64,000 bases of DNA from the NCBI RefSeq assembly GCF_017979475.1, contig NZ_JAERIT010000004.1, positions 62,001-126,000 of the forward strand. The letters run 5' to 3'. The DNA is from Helicobacter pullorum NCTC 12824 (GTDB taxonomy: Bacteria > Campylobacterota > Campylobacteria > Campylobacterales > Helicobacteraceae). This document shows positions 46,698 through 54,136 of this stretch, piece by piece (the stretch's first letter is position 1; every line of letters starts with the position of its first letter). The position numbers and the translations under genes were made by a program. The notes below the pieces were generated by a model, which did no database searches, was not told the DNA's origin, and was given only the letters and a program-made list of their open reading frames with translations.

Positions 46698-46720
46698 ATT
46701 ATCATTTATAAAATAATGAT
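46698..46720. promoter_or_regulatory. Fur-box-like imperfect palindrome between feoA and the cas9 stub
   Basis: ATTATCATTTA is followed by the near-reverse-complement TAAAATAATGAT. This resembles a Fur operator (TAATAATnATTATTA in Helicobacter, GATAATGATAATCATTATC in general). Its place about 70-90 bases before feoA fits iron repression of feoAB. Confidence 0.5.
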
Positions 46721-46805
46721 TCTATGATACTTTTTGGATATTTAGGCGAAATTCTTTGTGTTTTTAAGTATAATAAATCAAAAATAAAAAAGGATTATTT
46801 AAATT

Positions 46806-47054
46806 ATGAAGATTCTAGGCTTTGATATTGGGATTGCCTCAATTGGCTGGGCATTTGTAGAAAATGGGGAATTAAAAGATTGTGGGGTGCGGATATTTAC
46901 CAAAGCAGAAAATCCCAAAACAGGAGATTCTCTAGCCCTCCCGCGTAGAGAGGCAAGAAGCACTCGCAAGCGACTTTCAAGACGCAAAAGTAGGCTAGAG
47001 ATGTCAAAAAGATTTCTTGCAAAAGAGTGGAGGCTATGCTATTATCTCATATAA
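46806..47054 (+). pseudogene. cas9: cas9 5' remnant (RuvC-I and bridge helix only), type II-C-like
   Basis: The 82-residue frame begins [19 protein letters not shown], the RuvC-I motif with its catalytic Asp (residue 7). It continues with [27 protein letters not shown] and an Arg-rich bridge helix ([11 protein letters not shown]), strikingly like Campylobacter jejuni and Helicobacter type II-C Cas9. Similarity stops near residue 74 (FLAKEW), then a short unrelated tail and stop. All other Cas9 domains (REC, HNH, RuvC-II/III, PAM-interacting) are missing, and the next gene is an unrelated alkyltransferase. I see no cas1, cas2, repeats or tracrRNA. It is a truncated relic, although the start and ribosome site (AAAAGGA) look intact. 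Confidence 0.9.
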
Positions 47055-47134
47055 TTTTTATTTATGGACTATAAAAAGCGAGTATAACACACTACAAGAT
47101 TCAAACATATTTTTTAAGATTTGAAGGAAAAATC

Positions 47135-47659
47135 ATGGTATACACTACTTTTTACAAAAGTCCTATTGGTACAATACTTTTAGCAAGCAAAGATAATAAG
47201 CTTATAGGTTCTTGGATAGAAGGGCAGAAATATTATTTAGGAAATCTTAAGGAATCTCCACAAGAAAAAGACGATGAACCTATCTTATTACAAACTAAAA
47301 TATGGTTAGACAGGTATTTTAATGGAGAACAGCCTCATACTTTTGAATTAGACTTGGCACCTAATGGAAGTGTATTTGCTACAAATGTGTGGAATATACT
47401 ACGTCAAATTCCTTATGGAGAAGTTATCACATATGGAGACATAGCAAAAAAAGTAGCACAAATAGCACACAAAGATACAATGTCAGCCCAAGCTGTTGGT
47501 GGGGCAGTGGGGCATAATCCTATTTCTATTATTATCCCTTGTCATAGGGTTGTAGGCACAAATGGGAGTATGACGGGTTATGCAGGAGGAATAGAGAGAA
47601 AAATACAGTTATTGCAACACGAAGGCGTGAATCTTAAATCCCTGCAAACCAAAAGATAA
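47135..47659 (+). CDS. ogt: Methylated-DNA--[protein]-cysteine S-methyltransferase (Ogt/MGMT)
   Basis: The 174-residue suicide repair enzyme has the active-site IIPCHRVVGTNG, the preceding helix-turn-helix segment YGEVITYGDIAKKVAQ, and TGYAGGIERKIQLLQHEG at the end. It removes alkyl groups from O6 of guanine. It stands alone 80 bp after the cas9 stub, as if it replaced the rest of that locus. The gene is not universal in Helicobacter and may have been acquired; that is inference. Confidence 0.94.
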   Translation: MVYTTFYKSPIGTILLASKDNKLIGSWIEGQKYYLGNLKESPQEKDDEPILLQTKIWLDRYFNGEQPHTFELDLAPNGSVFATNVWNILRQIPYGEVITYGDIAKKVAQIAHKDTMSAQAVGGAVGHNPISIIIPCHRVVGTNGSMTGYAGGIERKIQLLQHEGVNLKSLQTKR

Positions 47660-48043
47660 CCCATTTTGCATAATTTTTGAGAATTTATAAATGTTTGGCG
47701 AGTAAAATCAGACTTTGGGCTAATTTAAAATAATAATTTTAAGATATTTGGGTATTATTTTAGAGATAAAATTTGCAAATAAAAAGATAAATTTATGCAA
47801 TAAGGCATTGCGTAGGATTGCAGGATATATAAAGCTTTAGTTTTGATAGAAAAAGGCTGTATTGATTTTGTAAATGTAGAAGATTTTGTGGTGCAAGATT
47901 TAAGAAATAAAGGATAAAAGAAATTTAGAGGGGGTTTGAAGGTTGAAAGAAATTGCTTTGGAAAATGTTTGAGTTTCTTGGTGTATTTGCAAGAAAGATT
48001 GAAATCTAAAAATATATTCAAGAGGGCTTAAAAGGAGTAAAAG
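47660..48043. other. 384-bp gap with possible gene debris
   Basis: No convincing gene is present. An open sense stretch without a start codon, ending ...EDFVVQDLRNKG (about 47823-47918), looks like the C-terminal end of a lost gene, and another open stretch runs up to putP. I recognise no family. An 88-codon frame on the minus strand (47755-48021) has an unlikely composition. A GGAG-type ribosome site for putP lies at the end. Confidence 0.4.
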
Positions 48044-49834
48044 ATGGAAGTTGTGAGTATAAATATACCTATTGCTGTGATGTTTATTGCTTATTCTGCA
48101 TTAATGCTATTTATTGGTTTTTATTTTTATAGGCAAAATAAAAGCACTGAGGATTATTTCCTTGGTGGTCGCTCTATGGGTCCTGTGGTTTCTGCCCTAA
48201 GTGCTGGAGCTTCGGATATGAGTGGGTGGCTACTTATGGGTTTGCCCGGGGCGTTGTATGTGAGTGGGTTTATGGATAGCTATATTGCCATAGGATTGAC
48301 AATTGGGGCGAGTTTGAATTGGATTTTTGTCGCTAAGAGGCTTAGAATCTACACAAGCGTGGTGTCAAATTCGCTAACTATTCCAGATTATTTTGAGACG
48401 CGATTTAGTGATGATAAACATATTTTGCGTGTGGTTTGTGCTGCAGTTATTCTCATTTTCTTTACCTTTTATGTTTCATCTGGGCTTGTGAGTGGGGCGA
48501 AACTTTTTGAAGAAGTTTTTGGCATAAGGTATGATTATGCCCTTACTACTGGGACTTTTATCATTGTGGCTTACACCTTTTTGGGTGGATATAAGGCGGT
48601 TTGTTGGACGGATATGATTCAAGGCTTGTTGATGATATTGGCACTTGTGGTGGTGCCAATTGTGATGTTTTTGCAGCTTGGGAGTTTTAAGGAAGTGGCT
48701 TCTTATATTGCACATTCTGATGAATCTAGCAAAAAAATCGTTCAAATTCAAAATGATATTCCAAATATTTTAAAAAATATCAAAAGCGTAGAATCTCAAG
48801 CAAAGATACAAGTGCTAATTGAAAGCCTTAATGAAACACAAGATAGAAGCATTAGCTCTGCTAAACTTGATGAAAAGCTCAAAATGGATTTGCAGATTCA
48901 AGCATTTTTCAACAATGATTTAAGCACAGCAATATTTTCAAGGGATTTTGCAAAAAGGCTTAGTGAGGCTTTGGGGGCTAATGACTTTGCTAGGCTTGAA
49001 AATCTTCTTGCTGCTTGGCAACACATTCCTTTTGTGGCAAAGGATCGTTTAAGTTGGTTTAGTGGCGTTTCACTTGCGGGGATTATTTCGGCACTTGCGT
49101 GGGGGCTTGGGTATTTTGGGCAGCCTCATATTCTGGTGCGATTTATGTCAATTCGCTCGACTAAAGATATTCCCGCAGCGACTTTTATCGGCATAGCTTG
49201 GATGGCGATTTGTCTTATTGCTGCTTGTTTTATTGGTATGCTTGGCGTGGCGTATGTCAATAAATTTAATCTTTCTTTGCAAGATCCCGAGCGCATTTTT
49301 ATCGTGATGTCCCAACTGCTATTTAACCCTTGGATTGCTGGAATCTTGCTTAGTGCGATTTTGGCGGCGATTATGAGCACGGCTAGTTCGCAGTTGCTTG
49401 TCTCTAGCTCAACGATTGCAGAAGATTTTTACAAAAAGATTTTCAAGCAAGAAGCCTCAGAAGCAATGGTGTTAAGGCTGGGCAAAGTCGGAGTGCTTGT
49501 AGTGGCACTTATTGCCTTTGTTATCTCCACGGACAAAAATTCTAGTGTGCTAAGCATTGTGGCTTATGCGTGGGCTGGGTTTGGAGCAAGTTTTGGTTCA
49601 GTAATGCTTTTCTCGCTCTTTTGGAGTAGAATGACAAGAATAGGTGCGATTGCTGGAATGATTAGCGGTGCGGTTGTTGTGGTGGCTTGGAAACAGCTTT
49701 TTGCCGATACAGGTGTGTATGAGATTATTCCGGGATTTGTGGTGGCATCTTTGGCGATTATTATTTTTAGTCTTGCAAGCAAAGTGCGAGATGGCACCAA
49801 AGCTGCCTATAACAAAATGTTAGAAAATCTCTAA
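48044..49834 (+). CDS. putP: Sodium/proline symporter PutP with large internal insertion
   Basis: The 596-residue SSS-family transporter shows [36 protein letters not shown] (in two stretches), a typical N-terminal sodium-site region, and [21 protein letters not shown], the second sodium site. It imports proline with Na+. Compared with the usual ~500 residues, an extra helical, charged stretch of about 110 residues (about 223-335) lies between TM6 and TM7, just before [11 protein letters not shown]. Codon use is more GC-rich than its neighbours. Proline utilisation partner putA is not in the window. Confidence 0.92.
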   Translation: MEVVSINIPIAVMFIAYSALMLFIGFYFYRQNKSTEDYFLGGRSMGPVVSALSAGASDMSGWLLMGLPGALYVSGFMDSYIAIGLTIGASLNWIFVAKRLRIYTSVVSNSLTIPDYFETRFSDDKHILRVVCAAVILIFFTFYVSSGLVSGAKLFEEVFGIRYDYALTTGTFIIVAYTFLGGYKAVCWTDMIQGLLMILALVVVPIVMFLQLGSFKEVASYIAHSDESSKKIVQIQNDIPNILKNIKSVESQAKIQVLIESLNETQDRSISSAKLDEKLKMDLQIQAFFNNDLSTAIFSRDFAKRLSEALGANDFARLENLLAAWQHIPFVAKDRLSWFSGVSLAGIISALAWGLGYFGQPHILVRFMSIRSTKDIPAATFIGIAWMAICLIAACFIGMLGVAYVNKFNLSLQDPERIFIVMSQLLFNPWIAGILLSAILAAIMSTASSQLLVSSSTIAEDFYKKIFKQEASEAMVLRLGKVGVLVVALIAFVISTDKNSSVLSIVAYAWAGFGASFGSVMLFSLFWSRMTRIGAIAGMISGAVVVVAWKQLFADTGVYEIIPGFVVASLAIIIFSLASKVRDGTKAAYNKMLENL

Positions 49835-49887
49835 GATTTGGAGTAAGTTTGCTATAGAATCTCACTTGTTAGCTTTGAGTAGGGCTA

Positions 49888-50520
49888 TCACAGCCCTATC
49901 ACGCCAACCCTCTGCTTAGAGTATGTAGAATCTAGTGCGATTTCTATCATCGCTATTGCATAATCTGCATAGCTTATTTTAGATTCGCCCTTGCTATTTA
50001 GCTCAAATTCTTCGCCGATGATTTTGTATTTGCCACTTTTTAGTGCATCTGGGATAAATACCTCTGGTGGGCTGACATACACCCAATTTATGCCCTTTGA
50101 TGCTTTTATCACATCAAAAGCCTCTGTGGTAGCCCTCGCCACAGGCAGATATTCTTTTGGGAAATCTGGCGTATCCATAAGCATTGTGGTATGACTTGTA
50201 TCCATATACAGACTACCTGCACCGCCCACTACTAAGAATTTCGCACTATTGCCTGATAGAATCTGCACCAAATGCTCCATATGGGCTTTGTGTAAGCTAA
50301 GATTTTGCCATTCACCAAAGGCATCGATTATCACATCAAAGCCTTGCAAATCGCTAGATTCTAAGGTAAAAATATCTTTTTGCACCACGCACACTTTGCT
50401 ATCAAATCGTGCTTTACTAGAATCTCGCACAAAGGCACTAACCTCTAAGCCCTTATTTATGGCTTCCTCTACGATTAACTTCCCTGCTTTGCCATTTGCG
50501 CACAAAACTGCTATTTTCAT
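49888..50520 (-). CDS. NAD(P)-binding Rossmann-fold oxidoreductase (atypical SDR, YwnB-like)
   Basis: The 210-residue protein has the N-terminal dinucleotide motif AVLCANGKAGKLIVEEA (GxxGxxG-like), FDVIIDAFGEW, LVVGGAGSLY and a C-terminal SYADYAIAMIEIA segment. This is the NAD(P)H-binding/NmrA-like atypical SDR type often paired with HxlR regulators. It may reduce quinones or electrophiles; the substrate is unknown. It is divergent from the hxlR-type gene, with a palindrome in the gap, which suggests control by that regulator. Confidence 0.85.
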   Translation of the reverse strand: MKIAVLCANGKAGKLIVEEAINKGLEVSAFVRDSSKARFDSKVCVVQKDIFTLESSDLQGFDVIIDAFGEWQNLSLHKAHMEHLVQILSGNSAKFLVVGGAGSLYMDTSHTTMLMDTPDFPKEYLPVARATTEAFDVIKASKGINWVYVSPPEVFIPDALKSGKYKIIGEEFELNSKGESKISYADYAIAMIEIALDSTYSKQRVGVIGL

Positions 50521-50617
50521 AGTCTATCCTTTATAATAAATTTTGCTTTCAAAAAGCACATTGGAATGATAATAGAGTAAGTTGTAAAATTCAAGTAGGA
50601 ATAATTTTGTAATGTAG

Positions 50618-50634
50618 TAGTATTTTTAATACTA
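50618..50634. promoter_or_regulatory. Palindrome in divergent oxidoreductase/HxlR gap, likely operator
   Basis: TAGTATT-TTT-AATACTA is a perfect 7-bp inverted repeat with a 3-base centre. It lies between the divergent start codons (50520 and 50747). HxlR-family dimers bind such AT-rich palindromes, so autoregulation plus control of the oxidoreductase is plausible. Confidence 0.5.
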
Positions 50635-50746
50635 TTGTGTAAATATGGAGTTTTGTTGATAAAAATTTTTCAAAATTTTAGAGTGTTATGTAGAGATTTT
50701 ACGAAAATTTGCTAGAATCTAAGCATAACTTCATAAAGGAATCATT

Positions 50747-51088
50747 ATGACAAAATATCATTCGTCCTGTCCGGTTGAGACTACGCTTAATCTCATCGGC
50801 AATAAATGGAAATTCCTCATTATCCGCGATTTATTAAGCGGGACAAAACGCTTTGGAGAATTAAAGAAAAGTATTTCAGCAACCAAAAATCAAACCATTT
50901 CACAAGCGGTTTTGACACAGAACTTGCGAGAGCTAGAGGAAGCAAAGATCCTCACGCGCAAAGTCTATGCAGAAGTCCCACCAAGGGTGGAATATGCCCT
51001 AACGTCACTAGGGGAGAGCTTGAAAGAGATTTTAGAATCTCTTGCTATGTGGGGCGAAAAATACAAAAATAAAGAAAATCTAGCCTAA
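50747..51088 (+). CDS. HxlR family transcriptional regulator
   Basis: The 113-residue winged-helix protein has the HxlR hallmarks: SSCPVETTLNLIGNKWKFLIIRDLL with Cys near position 6, GTKRFGELKKSI, ISQAVLTQNLRELEEAKILTRKVYAEVPPRVEYALT and a SLAMWGEKY tail. The N-terminal Cys is often the electrophile or redox sensor. It likely represses or activates the divergent oxidoreductase at 49888-50520. An AAAGGA site precedes the ATG. Confidence 0.93.
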   Translation: MTKYHSSCPVETTLNLIGNKWKFLIIRDLLSGTKRFGELKKSISATKNQTISQAVLTQNLRELEEAKILTRKVYAEVPPRVEYALTSLGESLKEILESLAMWGEKYKNKENLA

Positions 51089-51111
51089 AGTAAAATGAAT
51101 TTTATTGCAAA

Positions 51112-51960
51112 TTAGTATTTTCTCCCTAAGATTCCTTGTGCTTTTTTAACCATAGAGAGATCAATTACATTTCCTTCGAAATTAAAAGGCTCTCCCTTGT
51201 GAATTTTGGCTAATCTTAAAATTTCTTTTGCCCATTCAATTTTTTCTTCCCCTTGTGCAAAGATTGCATTGATGGTGGCAATTTGATTGGGATAAAAGGT
51301 CAAAGAGCCTCCAAAACCCATAGAATAAGCAGATTCCATATTTGCTTTTAGCTTGGAAATATCGCGTGTGTTGGGAAAAACTCGGTTGATTGGAGACAAA
51401 AGATTATAGATTCTACTTGCTAGAGCGATTTGCACGCGAACATAGTTGAGTGCAAAATCTTTGCCTTCCCCATCTTGAAGTCCCAAATCCAAAATCATAT
51501 CAAATGCACCAAATGCAAGTTGTTTTACGCAAGGCATAGAAGCTGTGAGATTGATATTTTGAACTCCCCAAGCACTTTCAATAAGAAGTATCAAAGGGAT
51601 TTCTCCAATAGCATTTAGCACAGCTTCAATATGTGCCTTTTGCTCGGCTTTTGGGAGCATTATCCCATAAAGATTGGCTAACCCCATTTGGTTTAAAAAA
51701 GCCATATCTTCTGTAAAAAAATCGCTTTGTGCATCATTAATGCGGATAAAGAATTTTTTGTCTGGATTTGCTTTGCTAAATGAAAGTATATTTTTGCGTC
51801 CTGTGGGTTTTTGTTCTGGAGTAACAGAATCTTCTAAGTCAAAAATGATTGCTTCAGCACCACTTTGAAAAGCTGATTCAAAATTTTCGATTTTAGAGGC
51901 AGAGACAAAGAGGAAGCTTTTGGCTCTTGGGAAGTCATGTGGCAAAGTAGAATGAGGCAT
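51112..51960 (-). CDS. HpcH/HpaI aldolase family, CitE-like CoA ester lyase
   Basis: The 282-residue TIM-barrel protein has FLFVSASKIE, EAIIFDLEDSVTPEQK, FIRIND, LLIESAWGVQNI and LAFGAFDMILDLG, matching the CitE/malyl-CoA lyase-like family with Mg-binding Glu and Asp residues. Without citrate lyase alpha and gamma subunits nearby, it is probably a stand-alone lyase or thioesterase acting on a short CoA ester such as malyl-CoA or citramalyl-CoA. The product call is therefore family-level only. Confidence 0.87.
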   Translation of the reverse strand: MPHSTLPHDFPRAKSFLFVSASKIENFESAFQSGAEAIIFDLEDSVTPEQKPTGRKNILSFSKANPDKKFFIRINDAQSDFFTEDMAFLNQMGLANLYGIMLPKAEQKAHIEAVLNAIGEIPLILLIESAWGVQNINLTASMPCVKQLAFGAFDMILDLGLQDGEGKDFALNYVRVQIALASRIYNLLSPINRVFPNTRDISKLKANMESAYSMGFGGSLTFYPNQIATINAIFAQGEEKIEWAKEILRLAKIHKGEPFNFEGNVIDLSMVKKAQGILGRKY

Positions 51961-52124
51961 TTTGTATTCCTTTGAAGTAAAGATTTTGTTTAAAAGTAGC
52001 TAAGATTATAACAAAAATACAAAAAATAATTAGAGTTTTTGAAAAATTTAGATGTTTTTATTTTGATTTTTGAAGTGAAAGTGTGAAAATGAAATAAATC
52101 ATATTGCAAGTTTGAAAAGTGGGG

Positions 52125-53591
52125 TCATTGGATGAAATGAGCCCCTATGGATTCTTCTCTTTTGAGTGCAGATTGTATGATGTTTTTTGCGGTTAAAAGG
52201 CGGAGTTTCAAAAGTCTGCCTATCCCACTTTGTAGCATTACTTCTACTCCGCCTAAAGCTTCATTTAAGCCACTTTTTTTGCGGATAATGCCTACTTTAT
52301 TCCACATAAGATTGCGTAAAAGTGCTTTGAGATTTTCATCTTGTTCTTTGTGTAGAGGTTGTGTGTGGAGGGGAAATTCTCTTGCTTTAAAATCAAAGTT
52401 TTTATTTAAAATATCTTGTGTAGCCCGACGCGAGAATACAAGCCCTTCTAAGAGTGAATTAGAAGCAAGTCGATTGGCTCCATGGACGCCAGTGCAAGCA
52501 CATTCGCCAACAGCATAGAGGTTTTGCATACCCAAAACTTTGCCATCTTTGTTGGTTTCAATTCCTCCCATACAATAATGAAAAGCGGGAGAAATAGGGA
52601 TTTTGTTGTTTGGAACTTCATAGCCTACAAGATTGAGATTCCTAGCGATATTTGGGAATCTTTGGTAGAAAAAATCTTTTGAAAAATTACTTAAATCCAA
52701 ATAAACTTCTAATTCTTCAGATTTTGCATTAGGGTATTGTTTTTGGAGTTTGAGTTTATAATCAAAAATAGAACGCGCTACCTTATCTCTAGGTGCAAGC
52801 TCGCCTTTGTCGTCATAATCAAATAAAAATCTTTTCCCCCAAAAATCTACAATATAAGCCCCTTCGCCCCTTAATGCCTCACTAAGAAGCATTTTTCTAG
52901 CATGAGGAGTTTTGACAAATACAGTTGGATGAAATTGCAGCATTTCCATATCTTTGAGTTTTAGCCCATTTTCTAAAATCATTCCATGTAATTCACTAGA
53001 GATGGTATAAGCATTTGTGTGGTATTCAAAAAGTGCTCCTACTCCGCCACTTGCCAAAATAACATTTTTTGCATAAAGGTTGTAATTTCCTCTTTTGGTT
53101 AGCACACTTACACCGCAACAATGATCATCATCGATTAACAATTCTGTAACGGTTGCATTTTTCCACAAAGTATGAGTGATTTGCGAGATGAGGTGGCTAT
53201 GGATTACTCTTCCTGTGCAATCTCCACCAGCATGAATTATTCTTGAAGTGCTATGTGCGGCTTCTTTGGTGAAGAGCAAATTTCCGCTTTCGTCTCTATC
53301 AAAAGGCGTATTTTTGGCAATCAAATCTTCCAAAACCTCTAAACTTTCTTGGCTAAGTGTCGTTACAGCATTTTCATCACACATTCCTGCACCAGCTTTT
53401 AGTGTATCTTTGATGTGCAGAGGGATATCTGCTTTGTCTTTTGCAACAGCGATTCCGCCTTGTGCATAGAAGGTATTGCATTCCCAAGGTTGATCTTTGC
53501 AAAGAATAAGAACTTTGAGATTTTTGGGGAGATTCAATGCTGCATACAAACCAGCAATCCCAGCCCCTACAATAATAACATCATATTGCAT
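52125..53591 (-). CDS. nadB: L-aspartate oxidase
   Basis: The 488-residue flavoprotein begins with VIIVGAGIAGLYAAL (FAD motif) and has NTFYAQGGIAVA, HSTSRIIHAGGDCTGRVI, LILASGGVGALF-like, FHPTVFV, HYCMGGIETN and ACTGVHGANRLASNSLLEGLVF. These define NadB, a relative of succinate dehydrogenase A. It oxidises aspartate to iminoaspartate, the first step of NAD synthesis. A 40-residue lipoprotein frame ends 8 bases upstream. It is a little shorter than the E. coli enzyme (540 aa). Confidence 0.95.
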   Translation of the reverse strand: MQYDVIIVGAGIAGLYAALNLPKNLKVLILCKDQPWECNTFYAQGGIAVAKDKADIPLHIKDTLKAGAGMCDENAVTTLSQESLEVLEDLIAKNTPFDRDESGNLLFTKEAAHSTSRIIHAGGDCTGRVIHSHLISQITHTLWKNATVTELLIDDDHCCGVSVLTKRGNYNLYAKNVILASGGVGALFEYHTNAYTISSELHGMILENGLKLKDMEMLQFHPTVFVKTPHARKMLLSEALRGEGAYIVDFWGKRFLFDYDDKGELAPRDKVARSIFDYKLKLQKQYPNAKSEELEVYLDLSNFSKDFFYQRFPNIARNLNLVGYEVPNNKIPISPAFHYCMGGIETNKDGKVLGMQNLYAVGECACTGVHGANRLASNSLLEGLVFSRRATQDILNKNFDFKAREFPLHTQPLHKEQDENLKALLRNLMWNKVGIIRKKSGLNEALGGVEVMLQSGIGRLLKLRLLTAKNIIQSALKREESIGAHFIQ

Positions 53592-53599
53592 AAGAATCC

Positions 53600-53722
53600 T
53601 TATTGTGTTTGCTCGCTTTTGGGATTGAAAGGGCCATCTTTAAATCCGCAGCCAGTTAGTGTAAAAATTCCAAGATATGCTATAATTGCCAAATGAAAAA
53701 AGTATCTGAAGTTTTGTCTCAT
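53600..53722 (-). CDS. Small lipoprotein, LptM (YifL)-like
   Basis: This 40-codon frame starts at the ATG at 53722. It encodes a short basic N-region (MRQNFRYFFH), a hydrophobic run, the lipobox LTGC, and a tiny mature part CGFKDGPFNPKSEQTQ. The Cys-Gly-x-Lys-x-Gly-Pro...Pro pattern matches LptM, the small lipoprotein that helps oxidise and assemble LptD (usual form CGxKGPLYxP). It lies 8 bp before nadB on the same strand. Its first 30 bases overlap, antisense, the start of the divergent DciA-like gene, which is unusual. Confidence 0.62.
   Translation of the reverse strand: MRQNFRYFFHLAIIAYLGIFTLTGCGFKDGPFNPKSEQTQ
53678..53686 (+). promoter_or_regulatory. Extended -10 promoter directly upstream of DciA-like gene
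   Basis: TGCTATAAT ends 6 bases before the ATG at 53693. Transcription would start at or next to the ATG, giving a leaderless mRNA. Confidence 0.55.
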
Positions 53723-54136
53723 CTCTTTAGTGATCCTTGTTATGAAAAAATTTACTTAAATCAACAAATTCAGCATTTTATCACAATGTTGCCTTTGAGT
53801 GTGCGTAATGGGATTAAGTTTTTTTATTTTAAAAACCACACGCTTTTTTTTGTTTTGAAACACCCCTGCTTTAAGCAAGAATTTGATTATAAACTAACAA
53901 TTATAAAGCAGTTATTAAAGCAATACCAAAAAGAAAAAGAAAAACTCTTAGAAATACAAAATTTAAAGGCTTTTGTGGGGCATAATATTTATGAAAAATC
54001 TTTAGAGATTTCACAAGAGATTCCCCAGTATTCGTATGGGGAGCTTTCTAGTGGAGATTTTATCAATCTAGCAAAGAATCAAGAGATTTATGGAATCTTT
54101 GAGAGAATTAAAAAGCTCATTAAAAGCAATCAATAA
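53693..54136 (+). CDS. DUF721/DciA-like protein, possible helicase loader
   Basis: The 147-residue protein shows an N-terminal helix (VSEVLSHLFS), then LSVRNGIKFFYFKNHTLFFVLKHPCFKQEFDYKLTIIKQLL (in two stretches). This resembles the KH-like DciA/DUF721 core, in which a strand pair is followed by a helix ending in EL-type contacts. DciA loads the replicative helicase in bacteria lacking DnaC. The match is by pattern only, and the WxxxVG motif is poorly preserved. It overlaps uvrC by one base and has an unusually close promoter. Confidence 0.6.
   Translation: MKKVSEVLSHLFSDPCYEKIYLNQQIQHFITMLPLSVRNGIKFFYFKNHTLFFVLKHPCFKQEFDYKLTIIKQLLKQYQKEKEKLLEIQNLKAFVGHNIYEKSLEISQEIPQYSYGELSSGDFINLAKNQEIYGIFERIKKLIKSNQ

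Noticed and set aside
47755-48021. 88-codon frame on the minus strand before putP
   Set aside because: Composition is dominated by Phe, Lys, Ser and Leu as in antisense of AT-rich DNA, with no ribosome site or family pattern.
46629-48043. CRISPR array or tracrRNA near the cas9 stub
   Set aside because: I looked for regularly spaced 36-base repeats and an anti-repeat on both sides and found none.
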